Part shown: piece after piece, positions 18,288-27,801 of the stretch | How the letters are laid out: the number at the start of each line of letters is the position of its first letter | Numbering within the stretch: position 1 is the first letter of the stretch | Origin: a marine gamma proteobacterium HTCC2148 | GTDB lineage: Bacteria; Pseudomonadota; Gammaproteobacteria; Pseudomonadales; Halieaceae | Reading direction: 5' to 3' | Assembly (NCBI GenBank): GCA_000156295.1 | Contig: DS999226.1 | Coordinates: forward strand, 232,644-296,643 | DNA length: 64,000 bases | The notes under the pieces: generated by a model | The model's database searches: none | The model's input: the letters and a program-made list of their open reading frames with translations, nothing else | What the model was told of the DNA's origin: nothing | Position numbers and translations under genes: made by a program

Positions 18288-19493
18288 ATGAACGACGAGT
18301 TGTTTCGACACACCCAAACCGTCGATCGAAGCAGCGATGACTCGGCAATTAACGGACGAACACCGACTGACCCAACTCAGAATGAAGTGGCACCGCAACA
18401 AGAAGGCGACGTCATCCTCGATCGCTTTGAGGTGAAACGCTTCCTTGGCAGTGGTGCTTTCGGGTTTGTTTTTCTCGCTTATGACATGGACCTTGATCGT
18501 CTGGTCGCCATAAAAAAACCCTCCCAGAGAATGCTGTCCCAGCTGGGCAATATCGACCAACTCATCAGAGAAGCGCGCACTGTAGCCCAGCTCGATCATG
18601 AAAACATCGTTCCTGTCTACGATACCCTCAGCGCACCAGACGGTTCCTGCTACATCATTTCAAAGTTTGTTCGCGGCCAGGATCTGCGCTCATTGCTGCT
18701 GCAAGGCCGCCCAGGAATGCCTAAAATTGTCAAAACGATAAAAGACGTTGCCTTCGCATTGCATCACGCCCACCTTAACGCGATTGTTCACTGCGACATC
18801 AAGCCAGCGAACATCATGCTCGATGACAATGGCAAGGCTCACGTTACCGACTTTGGCATTGCATTCAACCTGAAAGCCTGTCTGCAAGACACAGCATCAG
18901 ACGGTACACCCGCTTATATGAGCCCGGAACAAACCCAGGAGCAGAATAAATCGCTGGACGGTCGTTCCGATGTTTACTCGCTGGGCATTGTGCTTTATGA
19001 GCTACTGTGCGGGCAGCTGCCGTTCTCTGGTGAAACTCGGACCGAGCTGGTCAACAACATACTTAGTGCCAATGCCAGACCACCTCGCCAAATAGACGAT
19101 AGCATACCCAGGATTATTGAAACCATTTGCCTGAAGGCGATGGCTCGCGACCCCGCACAACGATACACAACAGCGCTGGATATGGCCCGTGATCTTGAAC
19201 AATACGCCGGCTATGATCCCAAGCCCATTGATGTTTCGATGGTCGACGTACCGCCAGAACTCAATAAGCTCATTGAAGAGCTCTCCGAGAACACCCATGA
19301 CATTTGGGCAGTTCAGCGGTACCAGGATGGCTGGAAGTTAGGAGACGTGCGCAACGACAGTCACAAGACTCACCCTTGCCTGATAGCTTATGAGCAACTT
19401 CCTGAATCAGAAAAGCAATATGATCGTGCCACCGTATTAGGCACTATCAAGGGCATGCTGGCACTGGGCTACACTATTGAAAAGAAAAACTAG
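18288..19493 (+). CDS. Ser/Thr protein kinase with C-terminal RyR domain
   Basis: 401 residues from the ATG at 18288, placed 6 bases after a strong GGGAGGG. A longer open frame to 18063 overlaps yaiI and is rejected. The kinase domain covers about 42-305: glycine loop LGSGAFGFVF (53-62), VAIKK with K76, HCDIKPAN with D170, DFG (188-190) and GTPAYMSPEQ. The HRD arginine is replaced by cysteine (non-RD type). Residues about 313-398 match the ryanodine-receptor (RyR) repeat domain (PKPIDVSMVDVPPELNKLIEEL; THDIWAVQRYQDGW; THPCLIAYEQLPESEKQYDR; LALGYTIEKK). Bacterial RyR domains have been proposed to sense nucleotide-derived ligands in conflict systems. It converges, with a 23-base gap, on a SLOG-like membrane protein gene. 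No transmembrane helix, so cytoplasmic. Confidence 0.9.
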   Translation: MNDELFRHTQTVDRSSDDSAINGRTPTDPTQNEVAPQQEGDVILDRFEVKRFLGSGAFGFVFLAYDMDLDRLVAIKKPSQRMLSQLGNIDQLIREARTVAQLDHENIVPVYDTLSAPDGSCYIISKFVRGQDLRSLLLQGRPGMPKIVKTIKDVAFALHHAHLNAIVHCDIKPANIMLDDNGKAHVTDFGIAFNLKACLQDTASDGTPAYMSPEQTQEQNKSLDGRSDVYSLGIVLYELLCGQLPFSGETRTELVNNILSANARPPRQIDDSIPRIIETICLKAMARDPAQRYTTALDMARDLEQYAGYDPKPIDVSMVDVPPELNKLIEELSENTHDIWAVQRYQDGWKLGDVRNDSHKTHPCLIAYEQLPESEKQYDRATVLGTIKGMLALGYTIEKKN

Positions 19494-19516
19494 CCGCTAG
19501 CGTATCAAAGCCATGT

Positions 19517-21226
19517 TTAGGCATGCAGGCCAGAGTGCTCCAGCGGTCGCTCACGATGAATCAATATCCATTCTGAATGCTCTTCCAGACAAGCCTCTCC
19601 CAAAGCTCGCAATACTTTTTCCTGCATAACCGGGTCCGATTTGGCGGCGAGCGATTGACGCTGTGCATTGCTGAACGTCTTGTGCATGAACTGATATTGC
19701 TTGGTCAACTCTTTATCAGCCTTCTTATACGCATAAGCTTGCCGAATGCCCGCGGTCAAAGGCAGAAGACCCATCAGGATGAACAGAATGTTGGTTGCGG
19801 TATCGTCAAGAATGGATCCAATCGCAAGCAGTAACAAGGCGATAAAAATGCCCACCCACAGAGTGAACGTGCCATAGAACTCATTCCGCTTCAGCTTTTT
19901 TTCCCTGTGCAGGGAGGCCGAATCGTAATACCCGAGCTGCCCTGTTTCCGCTTCTGCATCGCCAATCCAGTTATCAATGGCCAGCTCCAGGCCATTGCTG
20001 GCACGGTCTGGATTGACTCTTCCTGAGCCACCTACGCTCCTCATCACATGTCGAATCCAGACTAACTCCATATCCTGCTTTTGCATCATATTGTCATAGG
20101 TAAAAGCGGCTCCGTTGTAATCCTCAATGCCTGCCAGAGTCCAGTAAAATTGAACGCGCAGCCCTTCGGCCAGGGCTCGGTTATCGAGGTACTTCCGGTG
20201 CCATTGGAAATGGCCCGCCATTTTGTTAAGAAACAAGGCCACAAAAAAGAAAAAGAGAAAGGCTGGCAGCAGGATGGAAAACTCAACGTACTCCGAATAG
20301 ATGATAAAACTGGCACCCATCAACACCGCCAAAACGTGAGTAAAGAAAAGCTCCCGCTCGACAAATCCTCGATATCGAATAGCCAGCCAGTCCGCGGTCT
20401 GGTGCGCGTTATCAATCTCCTTCAGATTAGGATCGGAACGCATATCCCGATGTTCAATCAGACTAATACCAGAAGACTTTATCGCCGATTGATACTTAAG
20501 ACCATCGAGACGGAAATCCTGCAGATGGAGAAATGGGGCTCGATACCTTTCCGGCATTTCGACACATTCAAACACGCTTTCGTTGCTAAGCCAGCGGCCA
20601 CGGTCGCGAGTTTCTTCCTCGGCACGGGGGCAGTGAATATGATAAATCAGGTCGCTTTCTTTATCCGCCAGCAAGTGGTCAACACCGTGTTCACCGGTAA
20701 TCCCGCTCATTTCGTCATGTAACTGGAAGTTGACTACACTGCCTGTGCCACCCGGCTTATAAACATCTTTCCCATCCCAGAGTGCCAGTACAATGTGTGA
20801 GTGACTGGCGACATAGGTTCCAAGCTGGGCATACTGCAAGTTTCTGGCGTCTCCTTGTTCTCTTATCGATTCGAGGGAATTGCCCTGAGCGAGCGGTAAT
20901 TCAAAGACTAAGGACTGTCGCAAAAGCGCCTGAAATACTTCCAAGGAGTGGGGGTCTACAAAGTCTTCTTGGTACTCTGTCAGTGGCATAGGTAAGGGCA
21001 CTTCCAGGGAGAGCCCCATGTTGATCGCTACCTGGGCAACCAGGGTATCGCCACCTGTTGCGAGCGGATTGACAACAACCAGCGGCAAATCCGGAAACAT
21101 GTGCTGCAAACTGGCAAAGAACTCGCGAGTTTGTCGGGTGATGCTTTCTTCATCAGCGTGGCTTAAGTCGCGATGCGCCGTTACTCCGATTTTCAGACAA
21201 ATATTGCCATCTCTAAGACTTGTCAA
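19517..21226 (-). CDS. SLOG-like nucleotide-sensor domain protein with four membrane helices
   Basis: A 569-residue protein. Residues about 10-200 look like a SLOG-superfamily Rossmannoid domain (IGVTAHRDLS at 13-22, VVNPLATGGDTLVAQVAINMG at 51-71, LGTYVASHSHIVLALWDG at 135-152). Two hydrophobic pairs follow, at about 293-310/315-334 and 452-470/476-494, separated by a roughly 115-residue soluble segment. A charged, helical tail follows (YKKADKELTKQYQFMHKTFSNAQRQ). This layout resembles SLOG proteins linked to SLATT-type or related membrane effectors in predicted conflict systems, where ligand sensing opens or perturbs the membrane. It is a convergent neighbour of the RyR kinase. Family placement is by eye; the exact effector class is uncertain. 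Confidence 0.7.
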   Translation of the reverse strand: MTSLRDGNICLKIGVTAHRDLSHADEESITRQTREFFASLQHMFPDLPLVVVNPLATGGDTLVAQVAINMGLSLEVPLPMPLTEYQEDFVDPHSLEVFQALLRQSLVFELPLAQGNSLESIREQGDARNLQYAQLGTYVASHSHIVLALWDGKDVYKPGGTGSVVNFQLHDEMSGITGEHGVDHLLADKESDLIYHIHCPRAEEETRDRGRWLSNESVFECVEMPERYRAPFLHLQDFRLDGLKYQSAIKSSGISLIEHRDMRSDPNLKEIDNAHQTADWLAIRYRGFVERELFFTHVLAVLMGASFIIYSEYVEFSILLPAFLFFFFVALFLNKMAGHFQWHRKYLDNRALAEGLRVQFYWTLAGIEDYNGAAFTYDNMMQKQDMELVWIRHVMRSVGGSGRVNPDRASNGLELAIDNWIGDAEAETGQLGYYDSASLHREKKLKRNEFYGTFTLWVGIFIALLLLAIGSILDDTATNILFILMGLLPLTAGIRQAYAYKKADKELTKQYQFMHKTFSNAQRQSLAAKSDPVMQEKVLRALGEACLEEHSEWILIHRERPLEHSGLHA

Positions 21227-21433
21227 TCTGCGGTCCCTGCGGTCTGGAAGCTCGCGCTTCTATGGAATCATAATACCGCGACTTTTCTATTGTTTGCACT
21301 AAGCTAGACGCAATACCGCGAGTCCCTTGGAGGCACTCAACGTTGCCAATTTCCCAGGAAAAGCCCTGTCGGCTTTAACACTCATCAAAACCGTTAAAAC
21401 CGTTAAAAAATGAAGTAAACTGTCGACAGATTA

Positions 21434-21850
21434 ATGGCAGGTAAAGCAGTGATAGAACAACTGGACATCAGAATCTCAGGACAGGGACTACACCCCTTCA
21501 CCCCCGTCGTGAGCGAGCTGGTCAAAAGCAGCGGCCTCGATGAAGGTCTGTGCTCACTTTTTATCCGCCACACCTCTGCCAGCCTGTTAATTCAGGAAAA
21601 CTATGATGATAGCGCCAGAGTCGACCTGGAAAACTGGCTCAACAGGCTAGTGCCGGAAAACGATTCGCTTTACACCCACACTCTGGAAGGCGCAGATGAT
21701 ATGCCAGCACATATTAAATCAGCCCTCACTGCGAGTCAGTTGGCTATCCCCTTTCAGCGGGGGCAACTGATGTTAGGCACATGGCAGGGTATTTATCTTT
21801 GGGAGCACCGGCATTACACCGGTGAGCGACAGGTCGTAGTGCACCTGTGA
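21434..21850 (+). CDS. yjbQ: YjbQ/UPF0047 family protein
   Basis: A 138-residue protein with the family signature around LCSLFIRHTSASLLIQENYD and the C-terminal TWQGIYLWEHRH segment. YjbQ proteins have been associated with a side activity of thiamine phosphate synthase; the physiological role is uncertain. A tandem AAAACCGTT pair lies about 40-60 bases upstream. The 3' end overlaps the glcD start by 4 bases (GTGA), so it is the first gene of the glc operon. Confidence 0.9.
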   Translation: MAGKAVIEQLDIRISGQGLHPFTPVVSELVKSSGLDEGLCSLFIRHTSASLLIQENYDDSARVDLENWLNRLVPENDSLYTHTLEGADDMPAHIKSALTASQLAIPFQRGQLMLGTWQGIYLWEHRHYTGERQVVVHL

Positions 21851-23294
21851 ACCCCGACAAGCCCTTTACAAAAAACGCCTTACTAGCTGGCTTGCGCGCA
21901 ATTTTGCCCGCCGACTGCCTGATTGAGGACCAAGAGTCTCAGCGTCCCTTCGAATGTGATGGGCTGTTACTGTATCGAGAATTGCCACTACTTGTCGCTC
22001 TGCCTGAGACGGTGGCGCAAATACAGTCAGTGCTCAAATGCTGCCACCAGCTGGGTGTGCCGGTTGTCGCCCGCGGCTCAGCACTGGGCTTTGCGCGGGC
22101 GCCATGCCGCATCCTGAAAGCGTGCTGCTTGGCCTGTCCAAACTCAACAATATTCTGGAAGTAGACCCAAAAGCGCGCACGGCGCGGCTACAACCGGGTG
22201 TCACCAACCTGGCGATCTCTGAGGCTGCCGCTGCTCATGGTCTTTACTACGGTCCCGACCCTTCCTCCCAGATCGCCTGCAGCATCGGCGGCAATGTGGC
22301 TGAAAATTCAGGTGGAGTTCATTGCCTAAAGTACGGCCTGACGGTACACAACCTGCTCTGCGTAGAAATGCTTACGGTGGAAGGTGAGCGCACAACCCTT
22401 GGCGGTGGTGGCTTGGACAGTCCGGGCTACGACTTGATGGCCCTGGTCACTGGCTCCGAGGGCCTGCTGGGCATTGTTACCGAAGTGACTGTAAAACTAC
22501 TCCCCTGTCCGGAAGTCGCCCGCGTAGTGATGGCAGGTTTCGACAGCGTGCGTGCCGCCGGCGATGCGGTGGGCGCGGTGATCGCTGCAGGCATTATACC
22601 AGCGGGCCTGGAAATGATGGACGCACTCGCCATCCAAGCGGCAGAAGACTTTGCCCAGGCCGGATACCCAAAAGAGGCACAGGCATTATTATTGTGTGAA
22701 CTGGATGGCACCGCCGAGGAAGTTGACCAGCATGTTGAGGCAGTAACGAATATTTTTAACCAACACGGCGCCAGCTCACTGCGCGTCTCCAGTGATGATG
22801 CTGAGAGAGCGCTGCTGTGGAAAGGTCGCAAATCTGCCTTCCCCGCTATCGGTAGACTAAGTGCCGACTACTACTGCATGGATGGCACCATCCCGCGTAG
22901 TCAGGTCTCTCATGTGCTGGAAGAAATCAGCAAACTATCAGCGAAATACCAACTGCGCTGTGCCAATGTATTTCATGCAGGAGACGGTAATTTGCACCCG
23001 CTGATCATGTTCGACAGCGGTGACCCTCAGCAGCTAGCGCGGGCCGAACGTTTCGGCGCAGACATACTCGAACTGTCAGTGGCCGTCGGCGGCTGCATTA
23101 CCGGTGAACACGGCGTAGGACTGGAGAAATTGAACCAAATGCCCAGTCAGTTCAGTGAGGCCGAGCTACACCAGTTTGAAGACATCAAGCACGCTTTTGA
23201 CCCGGCACTCACTCTCAACCCGGGCAAAGGCATCCCTATATTGAAGCGCTGCCAAGAATACCGTGCACTTCCCCGCAGGCACAGCCATGACTGA
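21847..23294 (+). pseudogene. glcD: glycolate oxidase FAD subunit GlcD, interrupted by a 1-base frameshift
   Basis: GlcD is the FAD-binding catalytic subunit that oxidises glycolate to glyoxylate. The reading frame from 21847 encodes a normal N-terminus up to PVVARGS (ending 22080). The rest (TGLCAGAMPHPESVLLGLSKLNN onward, through PDPSSQIACSIGGNVAENSGG and the C-terminal GEHGVG) is in another frame to 23294. Adding one G next to 22081 turns TCAGCACTGGG into TCAGGCACTGGG and restores the conserved RGSGTGL, giving a protein of about 482 residues. Both halves are well conserved and show no other damage. This suggests a sequencing error in a G-run or a very recent mutation. It overlaps yjbQ and glcE at its ends. 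Confidence 0.88.
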
Positions 23295-24321
23295 TGCACT
23301 GCAGCAACTGGCCGCCAGAGTTTGCGCAGCAAAAGCGGACGCCACGCCGCTTTATGTCCACGGTGGTAATACTAAAAAACACTTACTGGGAAGAACTTGC
23401 TCGGTCGAGCGCACACTCGATATCTCGAAGTATCGTGGGATAAGTCACTACCAGCCCCAAGAGTTGGTTATTAGTGCACGCGCAGGCACTCCGATCAGCG
23501 AACTGGAGAGCGCCCTGGCTGAACAGGGGCAAATGCTGCCCTTTGAGCCACCTCGCTACGCTGGCCAGGCGACAATCGGTGGCACGCTGGCTGGCAACCT
23601 GTCGGGCCCGGGAAGGCCCTGGTTGGGCTCAATAAGGGATTCGGTTCTGGGGGTGCAATTAATCAACGGCAGCGGCCAAATTCTGGAATTCGGTGGCAAG
23701 GTAATGAAAAACGTCGCTGGCTATGACGTTTCCAGGCTGCAAGCTGGAGCACTGGGAACCCTGGGCGTGATTTGCGAGGTACACCTCAAGGTTTTGCCAT
23801 TGCCGGAAGCTAGCGTCACCCTCGCCCGGGACACCTCGCCGGACGAAGCGCTGGCTCTGATGACAAACTACGCTGGCCAGCCAAAACCTCTGACGGGCGC
23901 CTGCTGGGTGAACGGAAAGCTGTATCTGCGTTTGGCCGGGGCTGCCAGTGCCGTGGAGCACACTGCCCAAATCTGGGGTGGTGATCGGGTCGATGGCGCT
24001 ATCTGGACACAACTGCAAGACATGACTCACTCCTTCTTTACGCCTTCCGCTGAGCTTTGGCGTCTTGCCACCACTCCAACGGCGCCCTGCTCGGATCAGG
24101 CTGACCAGTGCATTGACTGGGGTGGATCCCAGCGCTGGCTGCGAACACCACCAGCAAGCATTCCTCAGGGCGCGCACCTCAATCTGTTTTCGGGTGGAGA
24201 TCGACAGACTGAAGTCAGGGGTAAGCTCGATCAAGTTCAACAAACATTGCAGCTTAGACTCAAAAAAGCCTTTGATCCGGCAGGAATCCTCAATCCTGGC
24301 CGCCTGTACAGTTGGATGTAA
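23287..24321 (+). CDS. glcE: glycolate oxidase subunit GlcE
   Basis: A second FAD-binding subunit of glycolate oxidase, about 344 residues from the ATG at 23287. That start overlaps the glcD stop by 8 bases and is preferred over an upstream frame start at 23263. Family motifs are LVISARAGTPISELE, PFEPPRYAGQATIGGTLAGNLSGPGRP, GGKVMKNVAGYDVSRLQAGALGTLGVI and the C-terminal FDPAGILNPGRLY. It works with GlcD and GlcF at the inner membrane to pass electrons to the respiratory chain. GlcF follows after 4 bases. Confidence 0.93.
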   Translation: MTDALQQLAARVCAAKADATPLYVHGGNTKKHLLGRTCSVERTLDISKYRGISHYQPQELVISARAGTPISELESALAEQGQMLPFEPPRYAGQATIGGTLAGNLSGPGRPWLGSIRDSVLGVQLINGSGQILEFGGKVMKNVAGYDVSRLQAGALGTLGVICEVHLKVLPLPEASVTLARDTSPDEALALMTNYAGQPKPLTGACWVNGKLYLRLAGAASAVEHTAQIWGGDRVDGAIWTQLQDMTHSFFTPSAELWRLATTPTAPCSDQADQCIDWGGSQRWLRTPPASIPQGAHLNLFSGGDRQTEVRGKLDQVQQTLQLRLKKAFDPAGILNPGRLYSWM

Positions 24322-24325
24322 GGCC

Positions 24326-25552
24326 ATGCATGTAGAACTACACCCGCGTTACAGCGATAACACTGAAGCCAAGCGCGCTGGCGAATTAATCAGCGCCTGT
24401 GTGCACTGCGGCCTTTGTCTGGCCACCTGCCCTACTTACCTGGACACAGGTGATGAACGAGACAGTCCTCGAGGCAGAATATACCTGCTCAAACAGTTGT
24501 TGGAAGAAGGCGAGGCCGGCGCTGTAACCCGCACCCACCTCGATCGCTGCCTGAGTTGTCGCAGTTGCGAGACCGCCTGCCCCTCCGGCATGCAGTATGG
24601 CAAATTGGCTGACATTGGCCGCGGCATGCTGAATATAGAAGCACCGCGCGGTCCCGTTGAACGCCTGTTTCGTTTCTCACTTAGACAGACACTTTCACGA
24701 CCAGCCCTTGTCGCCGCACTGCTGCGAACAGGCCAGCTGTTTCGCCCCCTGTTGCCCCCCAGGCTAAAGCGCAAAATACCCTTGCGGCAAACACCCGGGG
24801 CAATGCCTGTATCAACGCAGCCTCGCACCATGTTGGCCTTATCAGGCTGCGTTCAGTCGGCAGCAACCCCATTAACTCATGCCGCCGCCGCACGGGTACT
24901 GGATCGGTTGGGAATCTCGCTGAAGATTGCATCCGAGGCAGGTTGCTGCGGGGCCGTGAACTACCACCTGGGAGCTCACTCCGATGGCCTGGATAATATG
25001 CGCCGCAATATTGATGCCTGGTGGCCAATGATTGAGGCGGGTGCTGAGGCAATCATCAGCAGTGCCACCGGCTGCGGCAGCACACTGGTCGAGTACGGTG
25101 ACCTGCTGCAGCACGACTCAGTCTATGCTGCAAAAGCAAAACGGGTATCCGCTCTATGCCGAGATATTGCCGATGTGCTTGTGGATGAGGATTTGACCCT
25201 GCTCAATATTGAGCGAGACATTGGTCGCGTTGCTGTACACACACCCTGTAGCCAACAACACGCACTCAAGCAGCCCGATATTGTTAACACCATACTGCGC
25301 CGCGCCGGATTCACCCTGGCAAAAACACGGGATGATCACCTTTGCTGCGGTTCAGCCGGCACCTATTCCATACTCCAGCGTTCACGCAGCGAGCGCTTGC
25401 GCCAGCGCAAACTGGAAGCTTTGCAAGTGGATAATCCAGCGCTGATCGTCTCAGCTAATGTGGGCTGTCAGTTGCATCTGGATGAAGAGAGCAAGATTCC
25501 TGTTAAGCATTGGATTGAGCTACTCGATCCCTTGACCCATCAGGGCCATTGA
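24326..25552 (+). CDS. glcF: glycolate oxidase iron-sulfur subunit GlcF
   Basis: About 408 residues from the ATG at 24326, preceded by TAAGG. Two 4Fe-4S binding clusters are visible: CVHCGLCLATCPTYL near 25 and CLSCRSCETACPSG near 76. Two CCG-type domains follow (EAGCCGAVNYHLG and DHLCCGSAGTY). It transfers electrons from GlcD/GlcE to the quinone pool. The full glcDEF set implies growth on glycolate, which phytoplankton release, supporting a marine or aquatic lifestyle. Confidence 0.94.
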   Translation: MHVELHPRYSDNTEAKRAGELISACVHCGLCLATCPTYLDTGDERDSPRGRIYLLKQLLEEGEAGAVTRTHLDRCLSCRSCETACPSGMQYGKLADIGRGMLNIEAPRGPVERLFRFSLRQTLSRPALVAALLRTGQLFRPLLPPRLKRKIPLRQTPGAMPVSTQPRTMLALSGCVQSAATPLTHAAAARVLDRLGISLKIASEAGCCGAVNYHLGAHSDGLDNMRRNIDAWWPMIEAGAEAIISSATGCGSTLVEYGDLLQHDSVYAAKAKRVSALCRDIADVLVDEDLTLLNIERDIGRVAVHTPCSQQHALKQPDIVNTILRRAGFTLAKTRDDHLCCGSAGTYSILQRSRSERLRQRKLEALQVDNPALIVSANVGCQLHLDEESKIPVKHWIELLDPLTHQGH

Positions 25553-25634
25553 TAACAAAAATCGACAGGTATTTGCCCACACGCCCGCTATACTGTAGCA
25601 ATCCCATGACGACTAAGAACAGGACCGATACGCA

Positions 25635-27302
25635 ATGATCCACACTACTGACAAGTTGGTACTCCAGGCTGCATTCGCACGAGAAAAGGCGCACCCGCAG
25701 CGGGTGTTTATGACCCAGCCTATCCTGGGTGAAGCCACCGACTATACCTGGGGAGATACCATGGATCAGGCGCGGCGCATGGCCACCTACCTGAATGCCC
25801 TGGATTTACCAGCCAACAGTAACATTGCCCTGATCTCAAAAAATTGTGCCCACTTCATTATCGCTGAGCTGGCAATCTGGATGGCAGGGCATTGTACCGT
25901 TGCTCTTTACCCTACACTCAATGCAGATACGGTTGAATACATACTCGATCACTCCGAGTCGAAGCTGGTGTTTGTCGGCAAACTGGACGACTGGGAGCAT
26001 ATGCAAGCGGGCGTGTCTGATGCACTACCAAAGATAGCGTTGCCGCTCGCACCCGCCAACGATTACGACCAATGGGACGACATTATCGCGGGCAATGAGC
26101 CGCTTAATGAGGACCCTGTATGGCCCGCAGATCAGCGAGCACTGATTTGCTATACCTCGGGAAGCACCGGCCGTCCCAAAGGTGTCGCCCACTCTTTTGG
26201 ATCGATCTCAGCACCCGCCTCTCTCCAGGGAGACACGCTGGGCATCACCGAAGACGATCGCATAATATCTTATCTGCCCCTGGCTCACGTCATGGAGCGG
26301 GCACTGGTAGAAGCCGGGTCGATTTATCAGGGGGTGCATGTGTTCTTCGCCGAAGAGCTCGATACGTTCCTGCAGGACCTGCGTCGGGCGCGGCCAACTC
26401 TTTTTATCAGCGTGCCCAGGCTTTGGCTGAAGTTCCAGTCCGGCGTATTCCAGAAATTTCCCGAGAAAAAGCTGAACCTGCTATTAAAGATTCCGATTGT
26501 GAACAACATGATCCGCAAGAAGCTGCTCGACGGACTGGGCCTTGGCGATGTGCGCATGGCAGCTAGCGGGTCGGCACCGATTCCGGCAGATCTGATTCGC
26601 TGGTACGACCGACTGGGTCTTAACATCATGGAAGGCTATGGAATGACAGAAGACTTCGCCTATTCCCACATGTCCACCCTGGAGCAGCGAGCCCCGGGGA
26701 CTGTCGGCTTCCCTGCAACTGGCGTTGAATGTCGCATTTCCGACGCCGGTGAGATTGAAGTCAAATCACCCGGATTGATGATGGGCTACTACAAAGCCCC
26801 CGAGCTAACCGCTGAAGTAATGACCGAGGATGGCTACTTTAAAACAGGCGACCGCGGTGTTTATGACGATGGCCTTCTGCGCATTACCGGTCGGGTTAAG
26901 GAACTGTTTAAAACCAGCAAGGGCAAGTACGTCGCCCCTGTTCCACTGGAAAACCTGCTCAGTGCAGACAGCATGATTGAACAGTGTTGCGTGTCTGGCT
27001 CTGGCCGCCAGGCCTGTTATGCCAGCTTGCAACTGGCTGACGGGTTGCGCAGTAAGTTTGACGACCCCGAATTCAGGGGCAAGGCCAACGCTCATTTTGA
27101 AAAACTGCTGAACGAAGTTAACGCCCAGGTAGAGGGTTACGAAGCACTTCAATTTCTCGCTATCGTACGTGATTCCTGGCAGGTCGAAAACGACTTCCTG
27201 ACCCCCACGCTCAAGATTAAGCGCAACAATATTGAGGCTGCCTACGAACCCTTCCTGGATGACTGGTACGACTCTCGTCAAAAGGTAATTTGGCAGGACT
27301 GA
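25635..27302 (+). CDS. AMP-binding long-chain acyl-CoA synthetase-like protein
   Basis: A 555-residue AMP-forming ligase with AMP-binding loop ICYTSGSTGRPKGVAHS near residue 172, the substrate region MEGYGMTEDFAYSH near 333, and YFKTGDRGVYDDGLLRITGRVKELFKTSKGKYVAP near 405-440. The last region carries the hinge and C-terminal lysine of the long-chain acyl-CoA synthetase type. It probably activates medium or long fatty acids for beta-oxidation or lipid remodelling. The GNAT gene begins 1 base after its stop, so they form an operon. Confidence 0.87.
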   Translation: MIHTTDKLVLQAAFAREKAHPQRVFMTQPILGEATDYTWGDTMDQARRMATYLNALDLPANSNIALISKNCAHFIIAELAIWMAGHCTVALYPTLNADTVEYILDHSESKLVFVGKLDDWEHMQAGVSDALPKIALPLAPANDYDQWDDIIAGNEPLNEDPVWPADQRALICYTSGSTGRPKGVAHSFGSISAPASLQGDTLGITEDDRIISYLPLAHVMERALVEAGSIYQGVHVFFAEELDTFLQDLRRARPTLFISVPRLWLKFQSGVFQKFPEKKLNLLLKIPIVNNMIRKKLLDGLGLGDVRMAASGSAPIPADLIRWYDRLGLNIMEGYGMTEDFAYSHMSTLEQRAPGTVGFPATGVECRISDAGEIEVKSPGLMMGYYKAPELTAEVMTEDGYFKTGDRGVYDDGLLRITGRVKELFKTSKGKYVAPVPLENLLSADSMIEQCCVSGSGRQACYASLQLADGLRSKFDDPEFRGKANAHFEKLLNEVNAQVEGYEALQFLAIVRDSWQVENDFLTPTLKIKRNNIEAAYEPFLDDWYDSRQKVIWQD

Positions 27303-27303
27303 A

Positions 27304-27801
27304 ATGAGCGAAATCACGGTCTACTACCTGGAGATGCTGTCCAGAGAGCAATTGGTTCCGGGAAAAACAGCCACAGACCTTATCGTCCACGAGGCTTGCG
27401 TGAAGCGCTGGCCCCTGAATCGTTTCCTTTACCAGTACGTGGGCGGGCCCTGGGAGTGGACAGACAAGCTCAGCTGGTCGGACCCCCAGTGGCAGGAGTA
27501 TGCCGAGTCCGACCAACTGCGCACCTGGGTAGGCTATGAACAGGGATCACCTGCCGGCTATTTTGAGCTGCAACGGCAAACCGACGATACTGTCGAAATT
27601 AAATACTTTGGCCTTGCGGAAGGCTTTATCGGCAAGGGCTTTGGCGGCCATCTGCTCAGTCGCGCTATTGATGAGGCCTGGCGTTGGGGTGATGTGCAGC
27701 GAGTTTGCGTAAACACCTGCTCACTGGATCATCCAGCTGCCCTTTCCAACTACCAGGCCAGAGGCATGCAGCTATACAAAACCGAACAGGAGAACGCTTA
27801 G
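27304..27801 (+). CDS. GNAT family N-acetyltransferase
   Basis: A 165-residue acetyltransferase. The acetyl-CoA loop is in the segment KYFGLAEGFIGKGFGGHLLSRAIDEAW (about 100-126). VRVNTCSLDHPAALSNYQARGM-like sequence (actual: VCVNTCSLDHPAAL) near 137 marks the C-terminal GNAT half. The substrate is unknown. It follows the acyl-CoA synthetase directly and overlaps the convergent methyltransferase-like gene by 4 bases. Confidence 0.85.
   Translation: MSEITVYYLEMLSREQLVPGKTATDLIVHEACVKRWPLNRFLYQYVGGPWEWTDKLSWSDPQWQEYAESDQLRTWVGYEQGSPAGYFELQRQTDDTVEIKYFGLAEGFIGKGFGGHLLSRAIDEAWRWGDVQRVCVNTCSLDHPAALSNYQARGMQLYKTEQENA

Noticed and set aside
20081..20722. 213-residue plus-strand frame
   Set aside because: Antisense to the SLOG-like membrane protein, basic and low-quality composition, no recognisable motif.
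23659..24327. 222-residue minus-strand frame
   Set aside because: Antisense to glcE; codon pattern belongs to the plus-strand gene.
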